Positions 20,359 through 28,702 of a stretch of 64,000 nt of DNA are shown in pieces. The stretch is from contig NZ_JAPZQX010000010.1 of NCBI RefSeq assembly GCF_027531025.1, positions 124,001 to 188,000 on the forward strand, read 5' to 3'. Numbering within the stretch: the stretch's first letter is position 1; the number at the start of each line of letters is the position of its first letter. The notes under the pieces are model-generated. The model saw nothing but the letters and a program-made list of their open reading frames with translations. It did not search any database and was not told where the DNA came from. A program made the position numbers and the translations under genes. This stretch comes from Novosphingobium sp. (GTDB taxonomy: Bacteria > Pseudomonadota > Alphaproteobacteria > Sphingomonadales > Sphingomonadaceae).

Positions 20359-20393
20359 TTGGCCTGACAAACCGGTTGCACTAGAAACCGATT
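20359..20393 (+). promoter_or_regulatory. Promoter with repeated AACCG-(G/A)-TT boxes before marR-fahA
   Basis: -35-like TTGGCC (20359-20364), 17-base spacer, -10-like TAGAAA (20382-20387). Two boxes overlap it, AACCGGTT (20370-20377, a perfect palindrome) and AACCGATT (20386-20393), exactly 16 bases apart. The predicted transcription start is at or next to the marR ATG (20396), so the mRNA may be almost leaderless. Candidate autoregulatory MarR site. Confidence 0.5.
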
Positions 20394-20395
20394 CG

Positions 20396-20848
20396 ATGGC
20401 CCAGAACCTTTCCCGGCTGGCAGATTTCCTGCCCTACCTGATGTCGGTCACGACCAATGCGGTCAGCGACATGATCGCCGGGGAATATCGCGCGCGCTTT
20501 GGCCTGAAGATCCCCGAATGGCGGGTCATGGCGGTACTGGGCGATGCCGGGGCGCAGACCCAGCGAATGCTGGTGGGCGCAACCCGGATGGACAAGGTGG
20601 CGGTCAACCGGGCCTGCAAGGTGCTGGAAGAGCGCGGGCTGGTGGGGCGCAGCCCCAATTCGGCCGATGGCCGATCGCATCACATCGAACTGACCACGGC
20701 GGGCCACGCCGTTCATGCCGAGATCATGCCGCTGGCGCTCGACATGGAAAAGCGCATCTTCGCCTCGCTGTCCGCCGCCGAAGTGGCGCAACTGAAAGAC
20801 CTGCTGGCGCGGATCAATGCGCGGGTAAACGAACTCGAACAGGCGTGA
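20396..20848 (+). CDS. MarR family transcriptional regulator
   Basis: 150 residues. Winged helix-turn-helix at ~45-115: IPEWRVMAVLG, QTQRMLVGATRMDKVAVNRACKVLEERGLVGR and the wing SPNSADGRSHHIELT. It lies between maiA and the fumarylacetoacetase gene, so it is a likely local repressor of homogentisate/tyrosine catabolism, released by a pathway intermediate. No ribosome site is evident ahead of the ATG, consistent with the near-leaderless promoter proposed at 20359-20393. Confidence 0.9.
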   Translation: MAQNLSRLADFLPYLMSVTTNAVSDMIAGEYRARFGLKIPEWRVMAVLGDAGAQTQRMLVGATRMDKVAVNRACKVLEERGLVGRSPNSADGRSHHIELTTAGHAVHAEIMPLALDMEKRIFASLSAAEVAQLKDLLARINARVNELEQA

Positions 20849-20873
20849 TCAGCGCCGGAATGGAGCATTCACG

Positions 20874-21881
20874 ATGAAGCTAGCCAGCCTTCCCGGAGGG
20901 CGCGACGGTCGCCTGGTGGTGGTGAGCCGGGACCTCGCCTGGTATGCCGAGGCCGGCCATGTCTGCCCGACGCTGCAGGCCGCGCTGGATGACTGGGATC
21001 GGCACGAGCCAGTGCTGCGCGCGCTGGCGCAGGAACTGGAATATGGCGCGATCCCGCGCGAACGGTTCCATGAACGCGAAGCCCTGGCGCCGCTGCCGCG
21101 CGCTTACCAGTGGGCCGATGGTTCGGCCTACGTCAATCACGTCGAACTGGTGCGCAAGGCGCGCGGGGCGGTGCTGCCTGACAGCTTCTGGCACGATCCG
21201 CTGATGTACCAGGGCGGCAGCGACGATCTGCGTGGACCCCGCGCACCGATCACCCTAGCCGACGAGGCCTGGGGCTGCGACATGGAGGCCGAGATCTGCG
21301 TGGTGACCGGCGACGTGCCGCAGGGCGTGACCCCGGCGGCTGCGCTCGATCACATTCGTCTGGTCGGGCTGGTCAACGACGTATCGCTGCGCAACCTGAT
21401 CCCGGACGAGCTTGCCAAGGGCTTTGGCTTTGTCCAGTCGAAGCCGGCCAGCCATTTCTCGCCGGTCTTGGTCACCCCTGACGAACTGGGCGAGGCCTGG
21501 GCGGGTGGCCGCCTCAACCTGGTGCTCAGTGTCGATCTCAACGGTGAGCCGTTCGGCCGGGCCGAGGCGGGCGAGGAATGCACCTTCGATTTCGGCACGC
21601 TGATCGCGCACCTGGCCAAGACCCGCCGGGTGATGGCCGGTTCGATCATCGGTTCGGGTACCGTTTCCAACCGTGATCCCGATGGTTCGCCGGGCCGCCC
21701 CTGCAAGAATGGCGGGCGCGGCTATTCGTGCATTGCCGAACAGCGGATGATCGAAACGATTGCCACCGGCGCGCCGGTCACCCCGTTCCTGCACCACGGC
21801 GATACCGTGCGGATCGAGATGCGCGACCGGGCCGGGCATTCGGTGTTCGGCGCGATCGAGCACAGCGTGGTGCCAGCCTGA
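20874..21881 (+). CDS. Fumarylacetoacetate hydrolase family protein
   Basis: 335 residues. Carries the FAH metal-binding core: DMEAEICVVTGDVP, the NDVSLRN segment, and SKPASHFSPVLVTPDEL, followed by TFDFGTLIAHLAKTRR and GSGTVSNRDPDG. The length and the WHDPLMYQG region match the alphaproteobacterial fumarylacetoacetases that finish tyrosine catabolism by splitting fumarylacetoacetate to fumarate and acetoacetate. Context (maiA and MarR just upstream, 25 bases after marR) supports this. A hydrolase for a related 1,3-diketo acid cannot be excluded. Confidence 0.9.
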   Translation: MKLASLPGGRDGRLVVVSRDLAWYAEAGHVCPTLQAALDDWDRHEPVLRALAQELEYGAIPRERFHEREALAPLPRAYQWADGSAYVNHVELVRKARGAVLPDSFWHDPLMYQGGSDDLRGPRAPITLADEAWGCDMEAEICVVTGDVPQGVTPAAALDHIRLVGLVNDVSLRNLIPDELAKGFGFVQSKPASHFSPVLVTPDELGEAWAGGRLNLVLSVDLNGEPFGRAEAGEECTFDFGTLIAHLAKTRRVMAGSIIGSGTVSNRDPDGSPGRPCKNGGRGYSCIAEQRMIETIATGAPVTPFLHHGDTVRIEMRDRAGHSVFGAIEHSVVPA

Positions 21882-21888
21882 ACGCGAA

Positions 21889-21920
21889 GCGGGGCGGCTT
21901 CCATTCGGAAACCGCCCCGC
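21889..21920. terminator. Stem-loop between convergent fahA-like gene and tadC
   Basis: 14-bp stem GCGGGGCGGCTTCC (21889-21902) / GGAAACCGCCCCGC (21907-21920), one mismatch, 4-base loop. No T run on either side, so efficiency is uncertain, but the place between convergent genes fits a shared terminator. Confidence 0.6.
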
Positions 21921-21946
21921 CCCGGGTACCCCATCCCGACTGAGAC

Positions 21947-22966
21947 TTACCCGCCGCCCTTGGCGGGGCCATCGCTGCTGAAGGCATCGGCGATCGAGCA
22001 GGCCGCCGGGCCAAGGATCACCACGAACAGCACCGGCAGGATGAACAGGATCAGCGGCACGGTCATGATCGCGGGCAGGCGTGCGGCCTTTTCCTCAGCG
22101 CGCATCATGCGCTCGTTGCGGAATTCGGCGGACAGCACGCGCAGGGCCGAGGCCAGCGGCGTACCGTAGCGTTCGGTCTGGACCATGGTGGTGGTCACGC
22201 CCTTGACCGCTTCGAGATCGACGCGCCAGGCGAGGTTTTCGAAGGCCTGGCGGCGTTCGCTGAGGAACGACAGCTCGATCGCGGTCAGGGCAAATTCGTC
22301 GCCCAGTTCCGGATAGGCCCGGCCCAGTTCGCGGGCCACGCGGTTGAAGGCGGCGTCCACGGTCAGGCCCGCTTCGGCGCAGATCACCAGCAGGTCGAGC
22401 GCGTCGGGCAGACCCTTGCGGATCGCGTCGGTGCGCTTCGAGATCATGTTCTGGATGTAGATTTCCGGGCCCTTGTAGCCGATGCCGACGGCAGCGGCGA
22501 AAGCCATGAGCTTCTTTACCCCGCCCCAATCCGGGAAGTAGTTGACGCCATAGATCATGAAGCCGGCAAAGCCGCCCAGCACGATTGGCAGCACGGCCCG
22601 GGCGAAGATCACCACGATGCCGAGTTCCTTCTTGCGCACCCCCGCCTGAGCAAGCTTATGCTGAACTGTTTCTAGTTGGCTTTGCTGCAGGACTTTTAGA
22701 GTTGAGAGTGCTTCCTGCAGTTTGTCTGTCGTCTCGCTTTTGCGAACGATTTTTGCTCGCTTTTGGGCTGTCTGAGTAATCATACCCGTTTTAAGCTGAT
22801 CGCGCCGCTCGTTGAGCGCCTTGACCCGCTTGGTCATGGGATCGCGGATAGTGACCGCGGTATAGATCGCGAACATCACCGCAATGGCGGCAAGACCCGC
22901 AAGGATCGAGCCGACCCAGACGACATCGACGCCGAGGAGCGTGGGACCGGGAGGGGTGTTCATCAT
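21947..22966 (-). CDS. tadC: TadC-type inner-membrane platform protein of the Tad/Flp pilus
   Basis: 339 residues from ATG at 22966 (a second ATG is the next codon). One N-terminal membrane segment (~16-40), a cytoplasmic part with a basic linker, then T2SSF-type domain (~200-310; LPDALDLLVICAEAGLTVDAA) and more membrane segments (~118-160 and at the C-terminus). Together with TadB it forms the platform on which pilin is assembled. Last gene of the cpaA-tadC operon. Odd point: codons for residues ~61-108 are AT-rich with many rare codons (ACA, ACT, CTA, TCA, AAA), unlike the rest. Confidence 0.92.
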   Translation of the reverse strand: MMNTPPGPTLLGVDVVWVGSILAGLAAIAVMFAIYTAVTIRDPMTKRVKALNERRDQLKTGMITQTAQKRAKIVRKSETTDKLQEALSTLKVLQQSQLETVQHKLAQAGVRKKELGIVVIFARAVLPIVLGGFAGFMIYGVNYFPDWGGVKKLMAFAAAVGIGYKGPEIYIQNMISKRTDAIRKGLPDALDLLVICAEAGLTVDAAFNRVARELGRAYPELGDEFALTAIELSFLSERRQAFENLAWRVDLEAVKGVTTTMVQTERYGTPLASALRVLSAEFRNERMMRAEEKAARLPAIMTVPLILFILPVLFVVILGPAACSIADAFSSDGPAKGGG

Positions 22967-22985
22967 TGTCCGTGCCTGTCCCTGC

Positions 22986-23957
22986 TCAGATTTCGAAACT
23001 GACCATCTTGGCCATGATGAAGGCGCCGATGCCCATCCACACCAGCCCGCCAAGGCCGGTCACGATCAGGCGATCGTCGGTGAAGAAGCCGCCCAGGTAA
23101 TTCGGATTGATCCAGTAGATCATCGCGAAGACGATGAAGGGCAGGGCGCCGACGATATAGGCCGAAGCCTTGGATTCCGAGCTCATCGCGCGGATCTTGA
23201 GCTTCATCTGGGCGCGCTTGCGCAGCACGTCGGCCAGGTTCGACAGCGTTTCCGCCAGGTTGCCCCCGGTTTCGCGCTGGATCGCCAGCGTAATGCAAAA
23301 GAAGCTGAACTCGGGCGTGTTTAGCCGGTCGGCAGTGTCCTGAAGGGCATCCTCCATGGTCTTGCCGATCTTGATCCGTTCGGTAATCAGCTTGAATTCC
23401 TCGCCCACCGGGCCGGGAACTTCGCTGGCCACCACGCCCAGGGTCTCGGTCACTGGCAAGCCGGAGCGCAGGCCGCGGACCAGCAGTTCGATCGCATCGG
23501 GGAACTTGGTGGTGAAAGCGTTGGAACGCTTGCCGATGAAATAGCCGACGACCATGTGCGGCAGGCCGGCGCCGACCAGCAGGCCCACGCCCAGGGCCAG
23601 CGCGGGCGCCCCGCTGCGCAGGAAGACGAGCACCGCGATGCCCAGGGCAAGGCCGCCCGAGGCATAGAGATACTGGCTTAGCGTCCAGTCCTTGCCGGTG
23701 CGGTGCAACCGCATTTCCAGCGCGGCAATCCGGCTTTCGGACCCCGCGATCTGGTGCATCTTGGGCTTGCGTGCCGCAACGGCCTTCTTGAGCTGGGCCT
23801 CGACCTTGTCGGTCGTGCTTTCAGAGTGGCGATAGCGCACCCCTTCGAGCCGCCGTGCCGCTTCCTTGGCCGGTGAAGGGCCGCTGAAGGCCATGTAGCC
23901 CAGCACCATGAACGCCATCAGGCCCACGGCGATCAGAAGCAGTTGGGTCGGGTCCAT
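22986..23957 (-). CDS. tadB: TadB-type inner-membrane platform protein of the Tad/Flp pilus
   Basis: 323 residues. N-terminal membrane helix (~5-24), a pair around 90-130, then the T2SSF domain (FPDAIELLVRGLRSGLPVTETLGVVASEVPGPVGEEF, given here in fragments: FPDAIELLVRGL and SGLPVTETL) and two C-terminal helices. Partner of TadC, 19 bases upstream of it. Normally preceded by the ATPase gene tadA/cpaF; here cpaE precedes it directly, with a 40-base gap and no clear ribosome site. Confidence 0.92.
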   Translation of the reverse strand: MDPTQLLLIAVGLMAFMVLGYMAFSGPSPAKEAARRLEGVRYRHSESTTDKVEAQLKKAVAARKPKMHQIAGSESRIAALEMRLHRTGKDWTLSQYLYASGGLALGIAVLVFLRSGAPALALGVGLLVGAGLPHMVVGYFIGKRSNAFTTKFPDAIELLVRGLRSGLPVTETLGVVASEVPGPVGEEFKLITERIKIGKTMEDALQDTADRLNTPEFSFFCITLAIQRETGGNLAETLSNLADVLRKRAQMKLKIRAMSSESKASAYIVGALPFIVFAMIYWINPNYLGGFFTDDRLIVTGLGGLVWMGIGAFIMAKMVSFEI

Positions 23958-23997
23958 GGTGCGCTAGAGCCTTGTTGCAGTTGGGTGGCGGACGGCT

Positions 23998-25290
23998 TCA
24001 GGCCTGAACCTTGGCCGGGGCGGCAGCTTCCTTGCCCTTCTTGGGCAGCAGCGACTTGAGGTCGAACTTGCCGAGCAGCGAGGACTTGGCCTTGACCGCT
24101 TCCTCGGCCGGTTCGCCTTCGCCGACCCCCTGCACCGCCTTGGCGATGTCGCGGATCACCACGCCGGCCTTGGCCGAACGGTTGGCATCGGCAAAGGTCT
24201 GGCCAAGCTTGGCGGCATTGGCCGCGGCCTTGGCATCGAACGGGATGGTGAAACCGATCTTGCGCTCGATCGAGGCTTCGAAATCGGCCTTGCTGATCTC
24301 GCCGGAGCCGGGCTGGACCTTGTTGGCGACAACGATCGTCTGCAGATGCCCGGCGTTACCCTTCAACCACGACAGGATCCGGATCGCATCGCGCGCGCCG
24401 GCCAGGGTCATTTCCGTGACCAGCAGCACGACATTCACATCGTTCAGCAGGTGCGGGAAATTGATCAGCATGTTGCGTGGCAGGTCGATCACCGTCATCT
24501 CGAAGGCCTGGCGGAACTCTTCCTGCAACTGCACGAAGGCCGCGCCGTCGGTCATCAGCGGCGAATTGATCGGTGCTTCGGCGGAGAGAATCGCGAGGTG
24601 ATCGTTGGCCCGGATCATGGCGCGTTCGATGAACAGCCCGTCGATCCGGCCCGGGTTCTCGATCGCATCGGTCAGGCCGCGGCCCGGCTCGAGGTCGAGC
24701 GCCAGCGCGCCGGTGCCGAAATGGATGTCGAGATCGAGCAGCGCGGTCGGCTGCTTTTCATCGCCGCTGTAAAGCCAGGCCAGCGAGGTCGCGATGGTCG
24801 ATGCGCCGACCCCGCCGCGGGTGCCGATCACGGCAACCGAGACATGCTTCTTGGCGGTGGACGGATCGTGGTTCTTCGGCGCAGCGAACACTGCCTGGGC
24901 GGCAACCAGGGCATCGCGCACCTGGACCGGCGACAGCGGCTTCAGCAGGTAATCGTGAATGCCGCTGGCCAGCAGGTCGCGGTAGAGGCGTACGTCGTTG
25001 ACCTGGCCGACCGCGATCACCACCGTGCCGGGTTCGCAAACCTCGGCCAGGGCGTTGATGTCGCTCAGCGGATCGCCGCTTTCCGACAGGTCGACCAGCA
25101 GGATGTTGGGGCTGGCCGAGATTGACAGCGATTGCACCGCGTTGCGCAGGCCGCCCTTGTTGCACTTCTCGGGCGCCCAGCCCATTTCGATCACGACGGG
25201 GCGCAGCACATCGAGCGCGGCATCGTCGCAGATGAAGGCGCTGAAGGTGTCGCGGCTGCCGGCTGGGCCGGGTTTCCAGGGAGCATTCAT
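23998..25290 (-). CDS. cpaE: CpaE/TadZ family pilus-localising ATPase-like protein
   Basis: 430 residues. Residues ~15-130 form an atypical receiver-like domain (ILLVDLSES, LLKPLSPVQVRDAL), then a MinD/ParA-type ATPase domain with the deviant P-loop GTRGGVGAST at ~155-164 and LLDLDIHFGTGALALDL. In Tad systems CpaE/TadZ marks the cell pole where the pilus is built. The C-terminal ~40 residues are Lys/Ala-rich. Starts 3 bases after cpaD. Complete, no frameshift seen. Confidence 0.93.
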   Translation of the reverse strand: MNAPWKPGPAGSRDTFSAFICDDAALDVLRPVVIEMGWAPEKCNKGGLRNAVQSLSISASPNILLVDLSESGDPLSDINALAEVCEPGTVVIAVGQVNDVRLYRDLLASGIHDYLLKPLSPVQVRDALVAAQAVFAAPKNHDPSTAKKHVSVAVIGTRGGVGASTIATSLAWLYSGDEKQPTALLDLDIHFGTGALALDLEPGRGLTDAIENPGRIDGLFIERAMIRANDHLAILSAEAPINSPLMTDGAAFVQLQEEFRQAFEMTVIDLPRNMLINFPHLLNDVNVVLLVTEMTLAGARDAIRILSWLKGNAGHLQTIVVANKVQPGSGEISKADFEASIERKIGFTIPFDAKAAANAAKLGQTFADANRSAKAGVVIRDIAKAVQGVGEGEPAEEAVKAKSSLLGKFDLKSLLPKKGKEAAAPAKVQA

Positions 25291-25293
25291 GGC

Positions 25294-25944
25294 TTACTTC
25301 CCGCTCTGCGTGTTGTTCTGCTTCAGCCCGCCTTCACCGGTCGGCTTGGCTTCGCGATAGGAGTCGATTGCTTTGGTCGAGCTCATCGTCACGGTCGCAC
25401 CCTTGCCGGTGGCACCCTTGAGCAGGTGCTCCGGATCGGCGACCATCGCCGCCAGGTTCGAATTCGAGGCGCAACCGTAATTGCTGCTCGTGGCGTTATA
25501 GACATTCGCGTCGGACTTGGCCGACCAGTCGGGGCAGCCAGGCACCGCGGCCGAAGAGCGCGTTACCACGATCCGGGCCGTGCCGGCGTTGACCGCGCCC
25601 GGCGTAACCGGGGCATCGGCGCTGACCAGCATGCCAAAGCGACCGGCGACGGCTTCGACCGCCGCCAGGGTTGCCCCGTTGGACAGGGGATCGTCGATCG
25701 AGATGCGATCGCCGTAGCGCAGGTCCATCGCCTCGAACCAGCCGGACAGGCGCCGGGCTTCGGGCAGCGACAGCCCGCCCGGACCGGTCGTCACGTCAAG
25801 CGTGTAGTTGGTGCGGGTCACCACCGGTTGGTGGACGCTTTCCAGGCTGGGGTTGGTCGGCATGCTGCCGCAACCGGCCAGGGCGAGCCACAGCGTGACC
25901 GAGAGTGCGGCGCCAAACGCCTTGCGGGAGTTCACCTTGTGCAT
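25294..25944 (-). CDS. cpaD: CpaD family pilus assembly lipoprotein
   Basis: 216 residues with a lipoprotein signal ending LALAGC (Cys ~25). The conserved CpaD segment NYGCASNSNLAAMVADPEHLL is present (shown in parts: YGCASNSNLA, VADPEHLL), with Cys pairing partner in PGCPDWS. CpaD-type proteins sit in the outer membrane near the secretin. Placed between cpaC and cpaE, as usual. Confidence 0.92.
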   Translation of the reverse strand: MHKVNSRKAFGAALSVTLWLALAGCGSMPTNPSLESVHQPVVTRTNYTLDVTTGPGGLSLPEARRLSGWFEAMDLRYGDRISIDDPLSNGATLAAVEAVAGRFGMLVSADAPVTPGAVNAGTARIVVTRSSAAVPGCPDWSAKSDANVYNATSSNYGCASNSNLAAMVADPEHLLKGATGKGATVTMSSTKAIDSYREAKPTGEGGLKQNNTQSGK

Positions 25945-25957
25945 CGTCGTTCCCCTC

Positions 25958-27553
25958 TCAGTTCAGGCTGAAGCCGGGTGCTGCGTCCTTGGTGGTCGCG
26001 GCGGTCCGGGTCTTCTTCGGGCTGCGCTTGTCGGCAGGCTGCGGAGCGGCCGGGGGCAGGTCGAGATCGCCCACCTTCGGAGCCGGCGCGCCATTGGGGG
26101 CAGCGCTCGGCTTGGGCCGGTCACCGCCGGTCTTGCCGTTGTTTTCCATGTTGCCGAAGTAACGCTGGATATCGTCAGGGTTCTGGAACCCGTCAGTCGG
26201 CAGCTTGATGTCGTTTGCATCGACCGGATTGACGAGGTAAGGCGTCACCACGATCACCAACTCGGTCTCGCCGCGCTGGAAATTGGTCGAGCGGAACAGC
26301 GAGCCGAGGATCGGCAGATCGCCGGCGCCGGGCATCTTCTTCACCGTGTTCTGGGCGCTGTTGCCCATCAGTCCGGCGATCATGAAGCTTTGCCCCGAAC
26401 CCAGTTCGATCGTGGTTTCGGCGCGGCGCACGGTCAGCGCGGGCACCTGGAAGCCATTGAGCGTGATCGAACCCTGGCTCGACAGTTCCGACACTTCCGG
26501 GCGAACCCGCAGCGAAATCCGGCCATTGGCCAGCACGGTCGGCGTATAGGCCAGGCTGACCCCGAACTTCTTGTATTCGACCGAGGTGGTGCCCAGGCCC
26601 TGGCTGACCGGAATGGGATATTCACCGCCCGCGAGGAAATCGGCCGTTTCGCCCGACAGGGCGGTCAGGTTCGGTTCCGACAGGCTGGTCACCAGGCCCA
26701 GCTGTTCGCCGATGTCGAGCGCACCCAGCAGGTTCATCCCGAACAGCTTGGTCTGGGCGGCCAGCGTGGTGCCGATGGTGGCGGGGTTGATGGCCGAACC
26801 GTCAACCGTGATCAGCTTGGTCGGGTCGGTCGGATCGGGCAGCTGGATCTTGACCTTGCTACCCACGCCCAGCGCCTGGCCGGGGCCGGCGTACATGCTC
26901 GGCGCAAAGCCGGTGCGGCCCTGGCCTATGCCGAACTGGAAGCCGCCGGAACTATCGATCGTGGTCAGGTTGACGCCCAGCGTCTTGACCAGCGAACGGC
27001 TGACCTCGGCGAACTTGACGCGCAGGTTGACCTGCAGCGGCGTGGCCATCCGCAGCCGGGAAATGACATTGGTTTCCTTGCCCATGAAGGCCTCGACCAG
27101 GCGGGTCGCTTCGGCACCGTCTTCGGGCGAGGCGATCGTGCCGGTTAGCAGCACGGTATTGGTGCCCATGGTCGAAACCGCGATCTTCGCATCGGGCATG
27201 GCAACGCGCAGCATCTGGTCGACGCTGTCGATGTTCGAGCCGACGCGGATATTGGCCGACCAGATCACTTCGCCCGCCGCGTTGCTGGCATAGACGGTGG
27301 TCGTGCCACCGGCCTTGCCGAAGACATAGAGCTGGCGCTGCGACTTGACCTGGACATCGGCAATCGAATCGTTGGCGACAAAAACGTCGGCCATCGTCCC
27401 GTTGACGGTGATCAGCTGCCCGCGCCCGATCGACAGGGCGATGTCATTGGCCGGCCGGCTGACCGACTGGGCCTGGGCCGGGGCGGCAGTGACGATGGCC
27501 AGGGAGGCCACCGCGCAGGTCGCGCCGAGCAGGGTGGAGAGCAGGCGTTTCAT
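25958..27553 (-). CDS. cpaC: CpaC/RcpA secretin of the Tad pilus
   Basis: 531 residues if started at ATG 27553 (AAAGG 8 bases upstream; clean signal peptide MKRLLSTLLGATCAVASLAI). An ATG at 27604, one base past the cpaB stop and with GGAG upstream, is also possible and would add 17 residues. Contains the BON-like/N-terminal domain (~25-150: RPANDIALSIGRGQLI, LLTGTIASPEDG) and the secretin barrel with GAGDLPILGSLFRS and TELVIVVTPYLV near residue 430-455. The C-terminal ~75 residues are Pro/Ala/Lys-rich. Forms the pilus exit channel in the outer membrane. Confidence 0.93.
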   Translation of the reverse strand: MKRLLSTLLGATCAVASLAIVTAAPAQAQSVSRPANDIALSIGRGQLITVNGTMADVFVANDSIADVQVKSQRQLYVFGKAGGTTTVYASNAAGEVIWSANIRVGSNIDSVDQMLRVAMPDAKIAVSTMGTNTVLLTGTIASPEDGAEATRLVEAFMGKETNVISRLRMATPLQVNLRVKFAEVSRSLVKTLGVNLTTIDSSGGFQFGIGQGRTGFAPSMYAGPGQALGVGSKVKIQLPDPTDPTKLITVDGSAINPATIGTTLAAQTKLFGMNLLGALDIGEQLGLVTSLSEPNLTALSGETADFLAGGEYPIPVSQGLGTTSVEYKKFGVSLAYTPTVLANGRISLRVRPEVSELSSQGSITLNGFQVPALTVRRAETTIELGSGQSFMIAGLMGNSAQNTVKKMPGAGDLPILGSLFRSTNFQRGETELVIVVTPYLVNPVDANDIKLPTDGFQNPDDIQRYFGNMENNGKTGGDRPKPSAAPNGAPAPKVGDLDLPPAAPQPADKRSPKKTRTAATTKDAAPGFSLN

Positions 27554-27605
27554 CGGCTTGCCTTTCATCGCATCGCGATTGGCGGGGATGGGGTTGATGG
27601 TCATT

Positions 27606-28631
27606 TCAGCGGGCTCCGACCTGTTCGGCGACGGTTTCCTTGCCGCGCGTCACGCGGACCACCGGACCGACGCGGACCACGGCGTCACGGCCGGCGGGGC
27701 CAGCGGCGGGAGCCGGAGCACGGCTCGCCAGCTGGCGGGCGATCTGTTCGGGGCTGGGCGGCAGGTTGCGGGTCTGGAAGCGCGACACGTCGCCGCCGGT
27801 CACGAAAGTGGTGCCGCCATCGAGCGGGCGGTTCATCGCCTGGCCGAGCAGCTTTTCTTCCTGCTCGCGGCTGGCGCCGGCCGGAACCTTGACCGTGCCG
27901 CTGGCAATCGCCTGGTCAAGCTCGGCCTGGTTGTCGGCCAGGCTGCGCAGCGAGAGGCTGATCGTGCCGATGGTCTGGGCCACGGCCACCTTCTCGGCGA
28001 TCTTCGGCGTCACTTCGACCGTGACGGTGCGGAAGGCGCGGACCACGGTCTTGCCTTCGACGGTCTCGCTTTCGGTCGACTGGTCAGTGGCGAGCACGCG
28101 GACATTGCGCAGGATCGTCTCGGCGGTCTTCAGCGATTCGGAGGAACCCTGCGAACGCACCGTCTGGGTCAGGACGAGGTCGACCCGGTCACCCGGGAAG
28201 ACGAAGCCGCCAACACCCGTCTTCTGCGAAACGGGGATGGTGACGGCGCGCATGCCCGGGCCAAGCGCGGCGGCAAGGAAGCCGCGGTCACCAGGCGAGA
28301 CGAGCGCGCCCTGGGTAACCGGCTGGCCGGCGGTAACCGGATAGCGCACCACCGTGCCGAGCAGCTTGTTCATGTCGGCTTCGCCGTCGATGAAATAGGC
28401 GTCCTGCACCATTTCCTTCGGCCATTGCTGGAACGAAACCGAGTCGGCCGTGATGATCGTGCCGACCGGCAAGGCGCGTTGCGCCACCAGAACCTTGGGG
28501 CCCCGCGGGACCTGCTGGGCCGCTTCGGCCTTGGGAGCGGAACCCCCGGTCAGCAGGCTCCTTGCGGCCATGGCCGTGCCGATCGCAATAACCAGCGCGC
28601 CAAGCAGCAGCATCAGCTTCTTCTTATCCAT
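27606..28631 (-). CDS. cpaB: CpaB/RcpC Tad pilus assembly protein
   Basis: 341 residues. N-terminal membrane anchor (LMLLLGALVIAIGTAMAARS), then a SAF domain (~45-115: VLVAQRALPVGTIITADSV, YPVTAGQPVTQGALVSPGD) and the RcpC domain (GMRAVTIPVSQKTGVGGFVFPGDRVDLVLT, in parts). Periplasmic partner of the secretin. Second gene of the operon, 71 bases after cpaA. Confidence 0.93.
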   Translation of the reverse strand: MDKKKLMLLLGALVIAIGTAMAARSLLTGGSAPKAEAAQQVPRGPKVLVAQRALPVGTIITADSVSFQQWPKEMVQDAYFIDGEADMNKLLGTVVRYPVTAGQPVTQGALVSPGDRGFLAAALGPGMRAVTIPVSQKTGVGGFVFPGDRVDLVLTQTVRSQGSSESLKTAETILRNVRVLATDQSTESETVEGKTVVRAFRTVTVEVTPKIAEKVAVAQTIGTISLSLRSLADNQAELDQAIASGTVKVPAGASREQEEKLLGQAMNRPLDGGTTFVTGGDVSRFQTRNLPPSPEQIARQLASRAPAPAAGPAGRDAVVRVGPVVRVTRGKETVAEQVGAR

Positions 28632-28702
28632 GGCTTTGCGAGCCCCCTAGAAAGATCCTGTCAATTGGATCGCTTGATCGCCCAAAGTGGTTAAAATCCG
28701 GT

